Position numbers and translations under genes: made by a program. From Pogostemon cablin (Eukaryota > Streptophyta > Magnoliopsida > Lamiales > Lamiaceae), in the NCBI GenBank assembly GCA_023678885.1, contig CM043009.1, positions 18,159,117 to 18,223,116 on the forward strand: a stretch of 64,000 nucleotides of DNA. The letters run 5' to 3'. Of the stretch, positions 44,881-56,233 are shown in pieces (position 1 is the first letter of the stretch; the number at the start of each line of letters is the position of its first letter). The notes under the pieces were generated by a model. It saw only the letters and a program-made list of their open reading frames with translations. It searched no databases and was not told the DNA's origin.

Positions 44881-47800
44881 GATGAGAGGTTCATAGAAAT
44901 ATGATGATCTCATGTAACTCTTCGGATACTTGAGTAAATTAAAAGGCAGAAGATCATGGTTGAATTGATGAATGAATTGGAAAAGCTTGGAATAGAAATT
45001 GAAAGGGAAACCTAAATCAATTTATTCTTCACAATTTGCCTGGATGTTTTGAGCAAGTTCTACCTGAAATACGAGAGGTTGTATATGGTGGGAAACTTCT
45101 AACAAAACATGTGGCAAAAGAAAGCCATTTTTCATCATGATGTGAACAAGTTTAATATCTTATTTACTAATGGTTTAAACATGATTAGTGATAACATCTA
45201 TTGACACGAAGTATGTAGATACTGGAATCACTAAATGTTTATCACTGAGTAAGAATAAGATTGTCAATAACATGGGTAAAACTACAAAGATAGTGGCTAT
45301 TGCAGTGGGAGTTGTTTATTTATCTCATGATAAGAATAAACGATTGATTATGAGAAATTGTCTTTACGTACGTTTCATAGAAAGAATTTAATTTTGGTTT
45401 CTATGCATTAACGGATGGATACTTCATTTCATTTAAATGACATGGTCATAGTAATGAGGAATGAGGCTATAATCTGTTAAAGTACGTTGGTGGATAAAAA
45501 GTATACTCTTGAATCATGTACATCCCACAGATGCAATAAATAGTAATTAAATAATGCATCTTCTAATATAAGTAAGAGAAAGGAACCTTCGGAAATGAAC
45601 TAAACATACATTTGGCGTCTATGACTAATTCATTTTACTTGAGTAGGATTCAAAAGTTGATAGCCGATAGACCGTAAGGTTTATCTGAAGTGGAAACTAT
45701 CAGACTTGCGAGCCTTGCTTGGAAGTAAAAATGATTAACTGCCTTTTCAAGGCTGTGGGGTGTAGAGCCAAAGATATATATGTTGGAATTAGTTCATTCT
45801 GATTCAAGCGAACCTAATATTATCCAAGCGAGAGGTGATTATGAATATTCAAAGATTATTCTGGAAACCAATATATTTATATGATGCACTACATGTCCAA
45901 GTTCTTTGATTAATTCAAGAATTGTAAGGCTGGTACAGTGATGTGTCATGGAAAATATATTAAGTCATTACGATTCAATCATGATGGCGAATACCTCTTA
46001 GGATAGTTAGGAGCTATTGATCAGAAGTTGAGATTAAATCTCAAGTTGACTACACCGGGTATGCCCCAAACTGAATGGTGTGGTGAATAGAAGGAATAAG
46101 GCTCTTATGGTTATGATTAGATAGATGATGAATTATTTGGAATAATTAAAATTCATTTTATGGATATGCCCTAGAAACAGTAATTCATAAAACATTTGTC
46201 TGTTTGTGGGACATCTTGGAAAAATGAAGGTTGATTTATTTAGTCCAAAAGATCGAAGGGTGACTGTTAACATGAACACCAAATTTTTGGAAAAGGACTA
46301 TGTAATAAATCACAAGCCCATGTATAAGTTGTTCTAAAGGAAGTGAGAGGAAAACACTAAGTAAAAGTACCAAGTGTACAAGAGGATATACCACAAGGTA
46401 AACTGCAACGCGTGTCACGTCTGATACACAATTACATGTAGTGCCTTATCGTAGTGGAATGATTGTTTGACAACCCATAAAATATATGTTTTGGGAAAGT
46501 CGTAAGACTTGATCCCTAATGAACATGGTATTGTCCCACGAATATGACGCAGCACTGCAAGATGAAAATGCGGAATCTTAGTAAGTTGCAATGAATGTTG
46601 AAATAGAATCTACGGATTCTAAATTAAGTCTGGGAACTTGAAGGACCACTAAATAGTGTAAAAGCCATTAGAAGTGGTCATAAGAAATAAAAGAGGATCA
46701 TACGGTAAGGTGAAAACCCTTGGAAGCAAAGCTTGTTGCGAAAAGGTGTACTCAGAAAGAAATGGTTCGATTATGAGGACACATGTTCGCTGGTAGCTAT
46801 GCTTATGTTGATCCGCATTCTTTTATTGCTGCTATGAGGAACAACAAATAGATGTCAAAGACAGCTTTCCTGATTGGAAGTCTTGAGGAAAACATCTATG
46901 CGAAGCAACCAGAATGATTCATTGCAAAGTACTAATAACATTTTGATAGTAAGCTTAAAATTGTCCAGCGATGGACTAAAGCAAGCTTTAAGATCGTGAA
47001 GCATCTGTTTTGATTAGGTAATCCAGTGGCATGGATTTAAATCAATGAGCGGATGAGTCTTGTGTGTTGTAAAGAGTGACGGAAATGTGGTGGTGTTTCT
47101 TGTACTATACGTAGATAGTATCTTGCTCATTGGAGACAATGAAAGAGTATTATCGGGCGTATGGGTACGGTTAATAAAGCGGTAGAGATGAAGGACTTAA
47201 GAAAGGCAAAATATATCCTTTTGATCACGGTAATACGGATCACAAGAAAGAATATTATGCTTATCTCAAGTTTCATAAAATGATACAGTCCATACTCGTT
47301 TAGCATGTAAATTTATCTAAGTGAATGTGTCTTTGAGACACAAGAAGAAGATAAAGAGGATGAAAGCGGTTCCTTATGCTTCGGCGAATAAGGAAGCTTA
47401 ATCTAAGGAATGCTATGAACGATGTTGGATATCTGTTTTGCTGAATGCATGAACAGTTGGTATCAACGTAACCCGGAACAAGAATGATGAACTGTGGTAA
47501 GACATTTATAAAGTGCCTGAGAAGGACTGGAAATTATATGTGGACTTACTGGACAGATTCACTGCTTCTTGCGGATTACGTAAATTAAGATTTTTTAGTC
47601 AGATTGGACGGCAGTAAATTCACCTCAAAGGCTATGTGTTTAATCTTAGGAAGTAGAGTCATAATGTGGAGGAGTGTTATATAGAAATATATTTCAGACT
47701 CCGGACTCCATCATGGAAAGATGATGAATTGGAGCCTATGAGGCAGCCAAAGTATCTATATGACTCTAGAGACTTCATGATTGACTTTGAAGTGTTTCTA

Positions 47801-48075
47801 AGTTTGCCCAAGGTAATCACAATTTACATTGATGATATTGGTGCAGTTGCAAACTTGAAGAAATCACAAGTTCATAAGGCAATTAAACACATGGAGCGCG
47901 AGTACCACCTGTTACGAGAAATCGTATGATGAGGGGAAGGTTGTTGTCGCCTAGATTGCATCGGATGATGACCTAGTAAACCATTTACAAGGACCTTAAG
48001 GCGAGAGCTTTTAATGGTCGTGTAGTGGGAGTAGGAATCAGATGTATGGCAGAAAACATGACAGCATAGTCTTTT
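44880..48075 (+). pseudogene. Copia H gag-pol polyprotein, heavily decayed
   Basis: Recognisable pieces in order: gag (ELMNELEKLGIEIERE, near 44960), the pre-integrase region (RLIMRNCLYV, near 45345), INT (CESCLEGKMTKRPFS-like and LELVHSD, 45700-45810; the RSDGGEYL- and QNGV-like parts near 45960-46080), RT (MKTAFLIGSLEENIY-like, near 46860; YVDSILLIGD, near 47110, where functional enzymes have YVDD) and RNase H (DDIGAVANLKKSQVHKAIKH, 47830-47900, in the longest open frame 47666-47929). Every domain has stops and indels, so it cannot encode working enzymes. Confidence 0.85.
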
Positions 48076-48091
48076 AGTATAAGTGGGAGAT

Positions 48092-49295
48092 TGTTGGATT
48101 GTATACTAAAAGTTTAGCTTTAGTATGAACAATGTCATAACAATATTTGAAATGAGAATCATTGATCAAATGATTGCATCTTATAATTTATTTTATATGC
48201 ATGATGCAATAGTCCATTTACTTTATACTGTAGATAATATGTTGTGCGACAACACGCAGAAGATCATATTATCGGTTTCCTTATAAAGTATAAACAGATG
48301 CTCACAACTGAGATAGACGGGGACTCTCTATCGGTATGGTTGTAGTGTGATTCGGTATTAGCTTGTCTTGGCTATAGAATCACATTAGTGCACTCGTGTG
48401 TATTGAGCAGGACCGCCTGCGATCGTTCTTCTTATACTGAATATATAGTAGAACTTGATCTCTGTTATTATGGAAGTTCGTGCTCTTAATCCCTATACAA
48501 TAACCTCGACACGTAGGGCAGTATGTATTTCTTTGATTCATCAATGGGTGAGATTTATAAGTATTAAATCAACAAACTCGGTGAGTTGGGAAATAGTGTT
48601 GTATCTATGGTGTGCTGTTGATTGTAGAAGGAATCCATGTCCGACATAGGTTGATGATGTCCCCTTGAGGAGCTCATAAGGTTTATCATGTAAATCTTGC
48701 AAGTGGATTAATTTCCGGCATGATAATAAGGTTGAGTGGTACTACTCTCGGATGAGATATTAATTAATTTGAGTTTTCAGTAACTTAATTAATTAATGGG
48801 CATTGTATATCTTAAACATGGGGAGACTGTCGGGCTTATAATAAGAAGGAACCCAAAACATAATTTTGGGATTGGATGGGTAGTGCAGTAATAATATTTT
48901 AGTGGACTATATTATTATTATTGGATTTAATTAAAAGCTTTGGGCTAAGCTTGGTTAATTAAATTCAATTGAGGCCCAGCCCAATTTCTCCTCCTGGTCC
49001 CTGCTGTAGTCCAACTATATAAGTCATCTCAGCTCCTGTTTACCCTAAGTCAGTGCCTCATTTGACAGCTAGAAAAGAACATGAGCAGATTGAGAGAATC
49101 CTGTGGATTGTTGCCCACACAACAGCAGGATTCGACTTGGGACATACAGCAGAAGATTGAGAGGTGGTTCTCTGCAACGGTTCATCCTCTACATCAACCC
49201 AGAAGTACGGTAAACAAGTTTATATTCGCTTCCGCTGATTTTGTTTACCTGTTATCCTAACGATCACGTTGAACCGCACGATCCAATTGCCAACA
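48092..49295 (+). repeat. Copia H 3' LTR
   Basis: Same length as the 5' LTR and about 98% identical by eye; the differences are mostly transitions. It is preceded by the purine tract at 48081-48091. Confidence 0.95.
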
Positions 49296-49300
49296 GAGGT

Positions 49301-50748
49301 ATCTTAGTCTTTGGAATACCCCATTCATCACGTTCAACCTTCTCCACTTTATCCTTTTTGGCTCTCAATCTCTTTGCTCTTTCCCATTTCTTCTCCGCTA
49401 CAAGCTCAGTATTCTACAATTTGGATGGTACTGGAGTAGCATCAACATCAAGTAAAGCATTCGGCGTGGAAAATGGAGCCAAACGAGGTAGTTCGACCAT
49501 GGTTCGACAAGGGTGCTGGTTGAACCAGGTGTGTAATGGTCAAATCGAGCTTCAGCGAGTATTCTCTCCCCTTGACAGGCTTGTTCGAGCATGGTTCGAC
49601 CAGCAATGTTGCTCAAACCATGACGATCATGGTCCAACTGTGCTTCAAAAAAAATAGAGTACTCTGGCATGGTGGTTTGACCAACAGGGTTGGTTGAATC
49701 ATCTCAATCTTGGTCGAATCGCACTTCAGAGAAAATAGAGTGCTGCAGACCTCAACGTGATGGCGTTGCACTGCTTCGGGTTTGCTATACTTTGAGATGG
49801 AAACTTACCCTTCTCAAAAGTTTGTGTCAATTGGTTAACATTCCCGACCATCTGCCCCATCAACAACGTCAAGTCCTTCATCTGCTTAGATATATCCTCA
49901 TGATTTGCATCTATCTTTGCCTCTAGCTTCGCCTCTAAGCGATCCACTCTTGCATCATTCCTTGCCATGTACCTGTTCACCGTATCCTCAAAACTAGGTT
50001 TTCCTTCTTCGACCTTAGCACCCGGATCAACATCAACAAGAGGTTGTACTGCTGTATTAGGATTACTCCATGAAAACTCCAGCCTCCTTGGTTGTTGATA
50101 ATTACCAAGGGGACAACGATTGTTGTAGTTCCCTTGATAATTCCGTTTTCATTGATTTTGGAACCTCATTCCTTGAATACATTGACCCATGGCATAGTTT
50201 ACATCTTCCAATTCCTCTTGGTTAGCTCTTTCATTACAAACATCCTGCTGCATTATTGGTACTCGCTGCGCTATATCAGTGATCTGCTTTTGCTGAGACT
50301 CAAGTAACTTGTAGATACTAGCCAAACTAGAGACGATCTCATCTTTTCTACTTGACTTAATCATAGTGTGCTCAACCTGCGCTACTTTTCCAAGAACATA
50401 AGTGCCTCTCACTCTATCAGTTGGCCAATCTCTTGAATTCATCGAAATATCCTCAAAGAGCTTTTCGGCCTCTACGGATGATGTTGTAAGCAATGCTCCA
50501 TTAGAAGAAGCATCAAGTAACACTCGAGAATCGCAGTCCAATCCATTGTAGAAAATATTGATGTATTGAGCTTTAGAAAACCTATGATGTGGACAATTCC
50601 TAAGCATGTCCTTGAATCTGTCCCAAGCCTAATGAAATTTCTCATTACCATGGATAGCAAATTGATTGATTTCTTGTTTCATCTTAAACACCTTTGAAGG
50701 TGGCATGTATTGCTCCAAGAACTTCAATTTCAATAACTCCCAGGTAGT
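49301..50748 (-). pseudogene. Element C gag and gag-PR linker, cut by element D
   Basis: Coding order (minus): LKFLEQYMPPSKVFKMKQEI-like core (about 50650-50740), RNCPHHRFSKAQY, LFEDISMNSRDW, GTYVLGKVAQVEHT (50149-50607), NRYMARNDARVDRLEAKLEA, and QCNAITLRS (49760-49780), the conserved Athila gag motif. Then follow the TCGA cluster and a basic linker AEKKWERAKRLRAKKDKVEK (49330-49400) joining to the PR of 41074. Frame breaks lie near 50000-50150 and at 50620. The N-terminal part of gag is missing beyond 50748. Confidence 0.83.
49490..49735 (-). promoter_or_regulatory. TCGA-core cluster at the gag-PR junction (C)
   Basis: Repeated GTTCGACC, GGTTGAACC and GGTCGAATCG words in both orientations between the NAITLRS motif and the basic linker. 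It lies at the position homologous to the cluster in D (53789-53955). The flavour matches the cluster before the last ORF of C. Confidence 0.6.
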
Positions 50749-52534
50749 TGATGAGAGTCAAAATAAGCTTGTTTTATTGTCCAATTTAACACCTTTTTTA
50801 TAGGAATTATTGTCATGTATTAGCACAAGTGTCTTATATTTGATATATGTGAGAAAAAGGTTCACTTGAGGTGTTTTATGGTGTTTTAGGTGGAAAAAGG
50901 ATCAAAAGTGCCGAGTTGGAGAAAAGGTGCAACTTGTGCAAGAATGCTGAAAAACGCACGTCCAACTTGTATAATTTTTATGTGTTTTTCTAGAGCTGTG
51001 AACTAAAATTATGATATTTGGTTGGAAAGCCACAGAAGATAGGATCGTTTTGGCGTAAGGAACACCTCAATCGGATTTCAAACGAAAAAGTTATGATTAA
51101 AATTGTGACGTCGCGTAAGTTGTTCCTATTCAGCACGACTGTGCCAATTATCATGACTTTTTACACCTTTAATTGTTGGTGTTTCTATGAGTTCTCTAAT
51201 TGGATATAAAGGCTTGGAAAAAAGGATTGTGTGAGCATAAGAATCACTCAAATAGGTGTGAAGTCGCGCAACTGACAGCGAGAATTTTTGAGAATTTCCA
51301 AAAATTTTCGAAAATTACCTATTTCTTGGAGTACAATTAATCTCCTTATCACATAATCCTCCATGATTTACCCATATCTTTTATTTCCTTATTTAATTCC
51401 CTTCTCACACCTATATAAATTTTACATTATTATTCATGTGAGGAAAGCCACATCCATCCTACACCACCCCACAAGGGGGGATCACCCCCCAATCATCATC
51501 CACATCTTTTCCTCCATCTATCCATCACATTAAAGATTCGTCTGCTGAATCAAGAGGAGAACCAAGAGGAGGATTCAAGATGGAGAAGGACTCTACGATG
51601 CCCAATTTAGGGTTTTTATCGTTTCCTAATTTATCTTGTATTTTCCAAACATTCGGATAAGATCTATCCAACACCCATGATTGTTCTTCGCAACATCATG
51701 GCTAGAACTATTTTGGTAAATCTAGGGTTTTGAAGGTTTTATAAATTAATTAAACTCTCTTGTGTGTCCTCCGTATAACACTACATGTGGATTAATTTTA
51801 TGTATGATTGTGCTTTCTTAATCCATATTCACAATCGTTTTGTGCATCTTCAATTGGTATATAGAGTCTGAATATATATCTTAGTTGTAGATTGAGTGCG
51901 TTCACCACTGAACAGAATTCCATGTTATGATTCTAAGTGATGGGACTCCGAAGCTTCATTAGAACTATCATATATGAATGTTTATTAATTCAATTGACTT
52001 CGGGTTAGTAAGCAGGATAAAGAGGGTAATTTTATGGTACCTATAAAGGGAGATCATATCTGGTTAGGTTCCAGACGTGGGAAATAATTGATACTGAAAA
52101 TACCTAAAAAGGGGTGTGAAATTATGTCTCTTGCTCCGAGGTTATTCATACATTTTACATGCATATTTACTTGTGTCTATAGAGTAGATTTGCATGGTTT
52201 AGTGATGAGTTCATAGTCCACAAGGCAGAGTCGGCCTGCACTTGAGAGGGAAGTTAAGTAGTAAAACTGGATTACCCTAGAGCTACATATTCTCCTACTT
52301 GATCCACTTTCGTATTCTTCTAGTGCTATTTTATTTTATTTGTTATTTAATTTAATTATTTTAGTTGATAATTAATTTCACAAATCTTATTGCCTTTCGT
52401 CTTAATTTAGTAAAAATTAAATTTGTAATACATCATCCTTTGGGTTCGATATTTAACTTAGTCGCTTGCTTAAGCTGCAACTGATATCCTTCATACTTGG
52501 GGATTAATGTTGCGTGCAAAGAAAACGCGCATTA
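50749..52534 (+). repeat. Element D 5' LTR
   Basis: 1786 bp, starting TGATGAGAGTC and ending GCGCATTA, with the final CA decayed. TATA box tatataaat at 51412-51420. It is related over much of its length to solo LTR B but has no TCGA cluster upstream of the TATA box; instead gacgtcgcgtaag-like words occur there. Confidence 0.88.
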
Positions 52535-52540
52535 AGTTCT

Positions 52541-52558
52541 TGGCGCCGTTGCTGGGGA
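52541..52558 (+). other. Element D primer-binding site (tRNA-Asp type)
   Basis: TGGCGCCGTTGCTGGGGA, six bases after the LTR end. It matches the complement of the plant tRNA-Asp 3' end with a single C-to-T change. Confidence 0.9.
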
Positions 52559-52704
52559 CGGCTGTTATTATTAGTTTATTATTTCTAGTTGATTAAGGCT
52601 TATATTTGTGATTATTTTTTTTATCTAACCTTAAATTTTTCTGAGGTACTTGTGCACTAGGAAAAGAAGAGGAAGGAAAGGAAGTATAACACATTAAGCT
52701 AAAC

Positions 52705-53840
52705 ATGGCCGGAGCTAGGCAAAATCTGGATAATATTGCCATACATGAAATTTTCACGAACTATGGTATTGACAACATGGGGTTGATAGGAGCAAGGGGG
52801 GAAGATGATGATTTTGAGATACATCCCGCTCTTATTAACATGGTAGAGAAGAATTCCTTTTCTGGAGGTCGTTTTGAAGATCCATATCAGAACCTCAAAA
52901 GATTCCTTGGTTATACAAATACTCAGAAGGGTGCTAAGCTAATGATAATGCTAGGCAGATCGCCCTATTCAAGTTTTGCTTGATTTATAGGACGGAGGCT
53001 TGGTATGAGACTATTGATGCCAATGATTGCACTACATGGGACCAACTACAACAAAAATTCTTAGAGAGATAAATGCCACCCTCAAGGATCTTAAGAATGA
53101 ATCAAGACATCACTCAATTTGTTATGAATCAGGGTGAGCAATTTCATGAGGCGTGGGATAGGTTTAAAGATATGCTCAGGAGGTGCCCGCAGAATGGAAT
53201 ATCTAAGACCCAATATATATGCATCTTCTATTATGGATTGGATTGTGAGTCGCGTGTTTTTATTGATGCATCCTCAGGAGGAAAGCTGTTTTCTAAGACA
53301 ACACTTGAATTGGAAAAGTTGTTTGAAGACATCTCAACGAATTCACGTGACTGGCCTATGGAAAGAGTAAGAGGATCACAGTACTTGGCAAGATAGCACA
53401 AGTTGAACATCAATTGGTGAAGTCGAATAGGGATAATGAAATCGTCTCTAGTTTAGCTAACATCAACAAGCTACTAGAGTACCAGCAGAAGCGGATCACA
53501 GAGTTGACACAAAGGGGGCCTAGTATCCAATAGCAAGAAGTGAAGAGTGTTAGAGATACTTTCAATCGATACATGGCTGAGAATGATGCAAGAGTTGACT
53601 GCATTGAGGCTTCCATGAATGTTGATCATGCAGATTTATCTAAGCAGTTGAAGGACCTTACTTCGATTATAGGTCAGATGGCCACAAATGTGAATCAATT
53701 GACACAAGCGTGGGAGAATAATGCCATCGCATTGAGGTCTGGAACGCAGTATGAAGGTCCAATATTACCCGTAAGCAGAAATGAAGAGGTCGTACACCCG
53801 CTCGACCACGCGCTCGACCAAGCCATTTGGTCGAGCTGAG
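52705..53840 (+). pseudogene. Element D gag
   Basis: The start is MAGARQNLDNIAIHEIF (52705), chosen as the first ATG with Athila-like content. There follow FEIHPALINMVEKNSFSG, the FLER-MPPSRIL core near 53060, EAWDRFKDMLRRCPQNG, LFEDISTNSRDW and NRYMAENDARVD. NAIALRSGTQYEGP (near 53720-53760) is the conserved gag motif. Stops or shifts occur at 52981, 53070, 53395 and 53533. It is less decayed than pol in other elements. The last codons run into the TCGA cluster. Confidence 0.85.
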
Positions 53841-53955
53841 GACAAACAACATTCTGTACACTGGAACAATTAAGATCAGATGACAGGTAGCTCGCTCGAC
53901 CACTACCAGACTGCTTGAACAAACCTACTCAGTCGAGCGGAGGTCGAGCGAAGCT
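53789..53955 (+). promoter_or_regulatory. TCGA-core cluster at the gag-PR junction (D)
   Basis: GCTCGACC and GGTCGAGC words, about eight, in both orientations. They overlap the end of gag and precede the next ORF. Position as in element C, but with a CTCGACC flavour. Confidence 0.6.
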
Positions 53956-53957
53956 CT

Positions 53958-54398
53958 GTGATGCTAATTTCCGTACAGGCCGTGACACCTGCAGTTCAGA
54001 GCACTCTAGTACCATTACAAGAGCAGAATACTGAGCAGATTGCTAAAAAGAAATGGGAAAGATCAAAGAGATTGAGAACCGAGAATCTTAGACTGCAGAT
54101 GGACAATGAAGATGTGGTTTACTCTCTTGATCAAGCAATGAAGATGTCCATGGAGACTCAATTTTGCAAGAGAATAGATGTGGTTTCTAACTTGTTTAAT
54201 CTTGATTTTAATTGGATAGATGATTCCGAATTTGACTGGAAGATTGACAAGGAGGTGTCTAGACAGCCATGGGAGGTAAATAATTCCAAGGATCATATTT
54301 TTGTGACCAAGAAAGGTAAGGTGCTGAGTATAGACAAGAAGAGGGAAAGAAAGTACTTGAAGATGAGGACGCGAGAAGACCGTCATCTTATCCAGTAG
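53958..54398 (+). CDS. Element D 146-codon fusion ORF
   Basis: An uninterrupted frame. Residues about 27-36 (QIAKKKWERSKRLR-like) match the basic gag-PR linker of C. Residues about 42-65 (LQMDNEDVVYSLDQAMKMSM) match the protease C-terminal block of A and C. Between them the protease active site is deleted. The remaining C-terminal half, charged and rich in Lys, Asp and Trp, is not recognised. It ends just before the conserved post-integrase segment, so the deletion of pol runs from PR to the end of INT. Whether it is expressed is unknown. It could be a relic kept open by chance or a small accessory protein. Confidence 0.55.
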   Translation: MMLISVQAVTPAVQSTLVPLQEQNTEQIAKKKWERSKRLRTENLRLQMDNEDVVYSLDQAMKMSMETQFCKRIDVVSNLFNLDFNWIDDSEFDWKIDKEVSRQPWEVNNSKDHIFVTKKGKVLSIDKKRERKYLKMRTREDRHLIQ

Positions 54399-56233
54399 TT
54401 CAAAAATGGTAAACCGTCGTGACTCTCTGACATTAAACATGAGCGCCTATTGGGGGCTTGTTCCTTTCATTTTATTGCTTTATTATTTATTTTGTGTGAG
54501 TGAGGAGTTATTATATTTGAAGTGCTCACGCTTCGGCAATTACATATCTTTTCAAACTTAGTGGGGGTGTGATGTACTTACCTCATCTTATGAGCATTTA
54601 TGATCACCAAGGGTATAATTTTTCCTTTCGTTGGTTGTTTGTTTGTTAGGGGGTTGATTTTTTGTGGCATATTAATATTTTAACCGGTGTTGATATGTCA
54701 ATTTTTTTGCAACTTACCTAATGTTTAGTGTGTTGTGCTGTTGTGTCTAGTGTGAGGAGTCAATTAGATAGTCAATTGAGTCTTTATTATAGTTCTCTTA
54801 TTTTATTATTGATGAATCCTGTGATGATGAGTGCCTTTGAGTTTTGATAATAGAAACAGGTAAACTAATGCTTTGACCTGATTGATTAGAACAACTCGAG
54901 GAGCTCGTGCATAAGTTGGAGAAAAACCAGGTGCCCTCGTTTCCTTACTTTAATTTTTTTAATTAGTAGGAGTGGAAGTATTGAGATCTATGTTTTTGGT
55001 GATTCACATGTGATCTTATATTTTTTAATTGTGCTTAAAATTCATATGTTTTTGAAATTGATGAAAGAAGTGTACTTGAGTTATATTGTGGTATGAAGTT
55101 ACGTGTACTTGTGGGATATTGCTTACCATGAAAAGTGCTCTGTTACTTGTTAAATACCCATGTGAGATTTTAAGCCTCGTTGATCATGATACATAATCAC
55201 ATGATAATTCTTTTCTGGTGAGTATCGTTCTTATGCATGTATTCTAGAACTTGCCTTGAGCTTCCTTGAATATTTGAGATTAGTCTAGCGGATTAGGGAA
55301 ATGATATTAGGCCAACTTCGAATAGCCCATCTTTTCCCATATACTTTACCTGAATTCATTAAATCCCTTTTCAGTCTAATTGAGCCTTTAAATCCATTCT
55401 TTTGATAGACAATAAAGCTTAATTGAAGAGAGTGGTGATTTGAGGGATGATGAAGGAAGAATCTTAAGGATCAAAAGGAAAATTTCTGGAGTAGTGCTCA
55501 AATCTAGTACTCCATAGAAACAAACTCCTTAGGGTAGTGCTTAAATCTAGTACCCTATGGAGGATGTGAGAGGTAGTGCCCGAAACTAGTACCTCGAAGA
55601 AAAGAAGAAAAAAAAGGTGAAGAAAAGGAGAATGATGGAGTTGAAGAGATGGAAAAAGTTGAAAAAGAAAAATATGTTGTGCTTGAAGGAGAAATATGGG
55701 AGAGTTTGATGAGAATGTTGTGCTTGAATAGAAGGTGATGAGAAAAAATAAAGATTGAGAGAGACGATCGCTTGATCAATCCGAGTTTTGAGTCACTTAT
55801 CCATATGTTTCCTACCTTTTCCAAAGAGCCTACATTACAACCAAATAAAAGACCTTTTTGATCCATGATTTGATAGCAACAAGTAAAAGGAGAGTTGAGA
55901 CAATAGGCAAGCTTATGGTTACGCATGCACTTGAATTGAATTTGAGCGTAAACACCTTAACCCATAAGTGTACATCTTTTACACTTGAGTGCAAGTAATA
56001 TATACTTCCCATGAGAACATGTGATTAGAGCATTTGAATTGATGATGATTGTCTTATCTTGTATGCTATGAATTGATTATTACATGTAATAAGAGTTGCA
56101 TGACCTAATTTGAGGACAATTGTATTTTAAATGGAGTATTGGTCATAGTCCTTATTTTCCCGCTAATTTTCTTACTCTCTCTCTTTATTTTATTTTGCTG
56201 TCTCGGGACGAGCAAAGGGTAAGTTTGGGCGAT
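54399..56233 (+). other. Element D post-integrase region, 3' untranslated region, polypurine tract
   Basis: 54419-54460 is the complement of the block after INT in A and C. The internal purine tract lies at 54553-54582. Three motifs of the GGTAGTGCC-type occur at 55488-55513, 55532-55555 and 55572-55593. 55790-55850 matches the conserved 3' segment of A and C in reverse. No ATHILA-type ORF is present. The polypurine tract AAGTTTGGGCGA directly precedes the LTR. Confidence 0.65.

Larger units (their letters stand above)
41075..49295 (+). mobile_element. Copia element H, full length, coding region decayed
   Basis: Two 1204-bp LTRs (41075-42278 and 48092-49295) with the perfect target duplication GAGGT (41070-41074 and 49296-49300). 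The PBS TGGTATCAGAGC, complementary to initiator tRNA-Met, is at 42281-42292 and the purine tract aagtgggagat at 48081-48091. The domain order is gag, PR, INT, RT, RNase H, which defines Ty1/copia. The LTRs differ at about 19 positions by eye (about 1.6%), implying recent insertion, yet the coding region has many stops and frameshifts. It is inserted in the gag-PR junction of element C. Confidence 0.95.
31363..50748 (-). mobile_element. Element C: second Athila-like retrotransposon, nested
   Basis: Minus strand. The layout left to right is a remnant of the 3' LTR (31363-31442), polypurine tract, 3' untranslated region, ATHILA-type ORF, TCGA cluster, INT, RNase H, RT, PR, TCGA cluster and gag, cut at 50748. 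It is interrupted by a solo copia LTR (34216-35417), copia element H (41075-49295) and, in gag, element D. Excluding those, about 9.9 kb remain. Its 5' LTR may be the inverted LTR at 57336-58675, whose start (TGATGAGTGTG on the minus strand) resembles the C 3' LTR start TGATAAGTGTG. It is related to but distinct from A, and closer to E. Confidence 0.85.
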
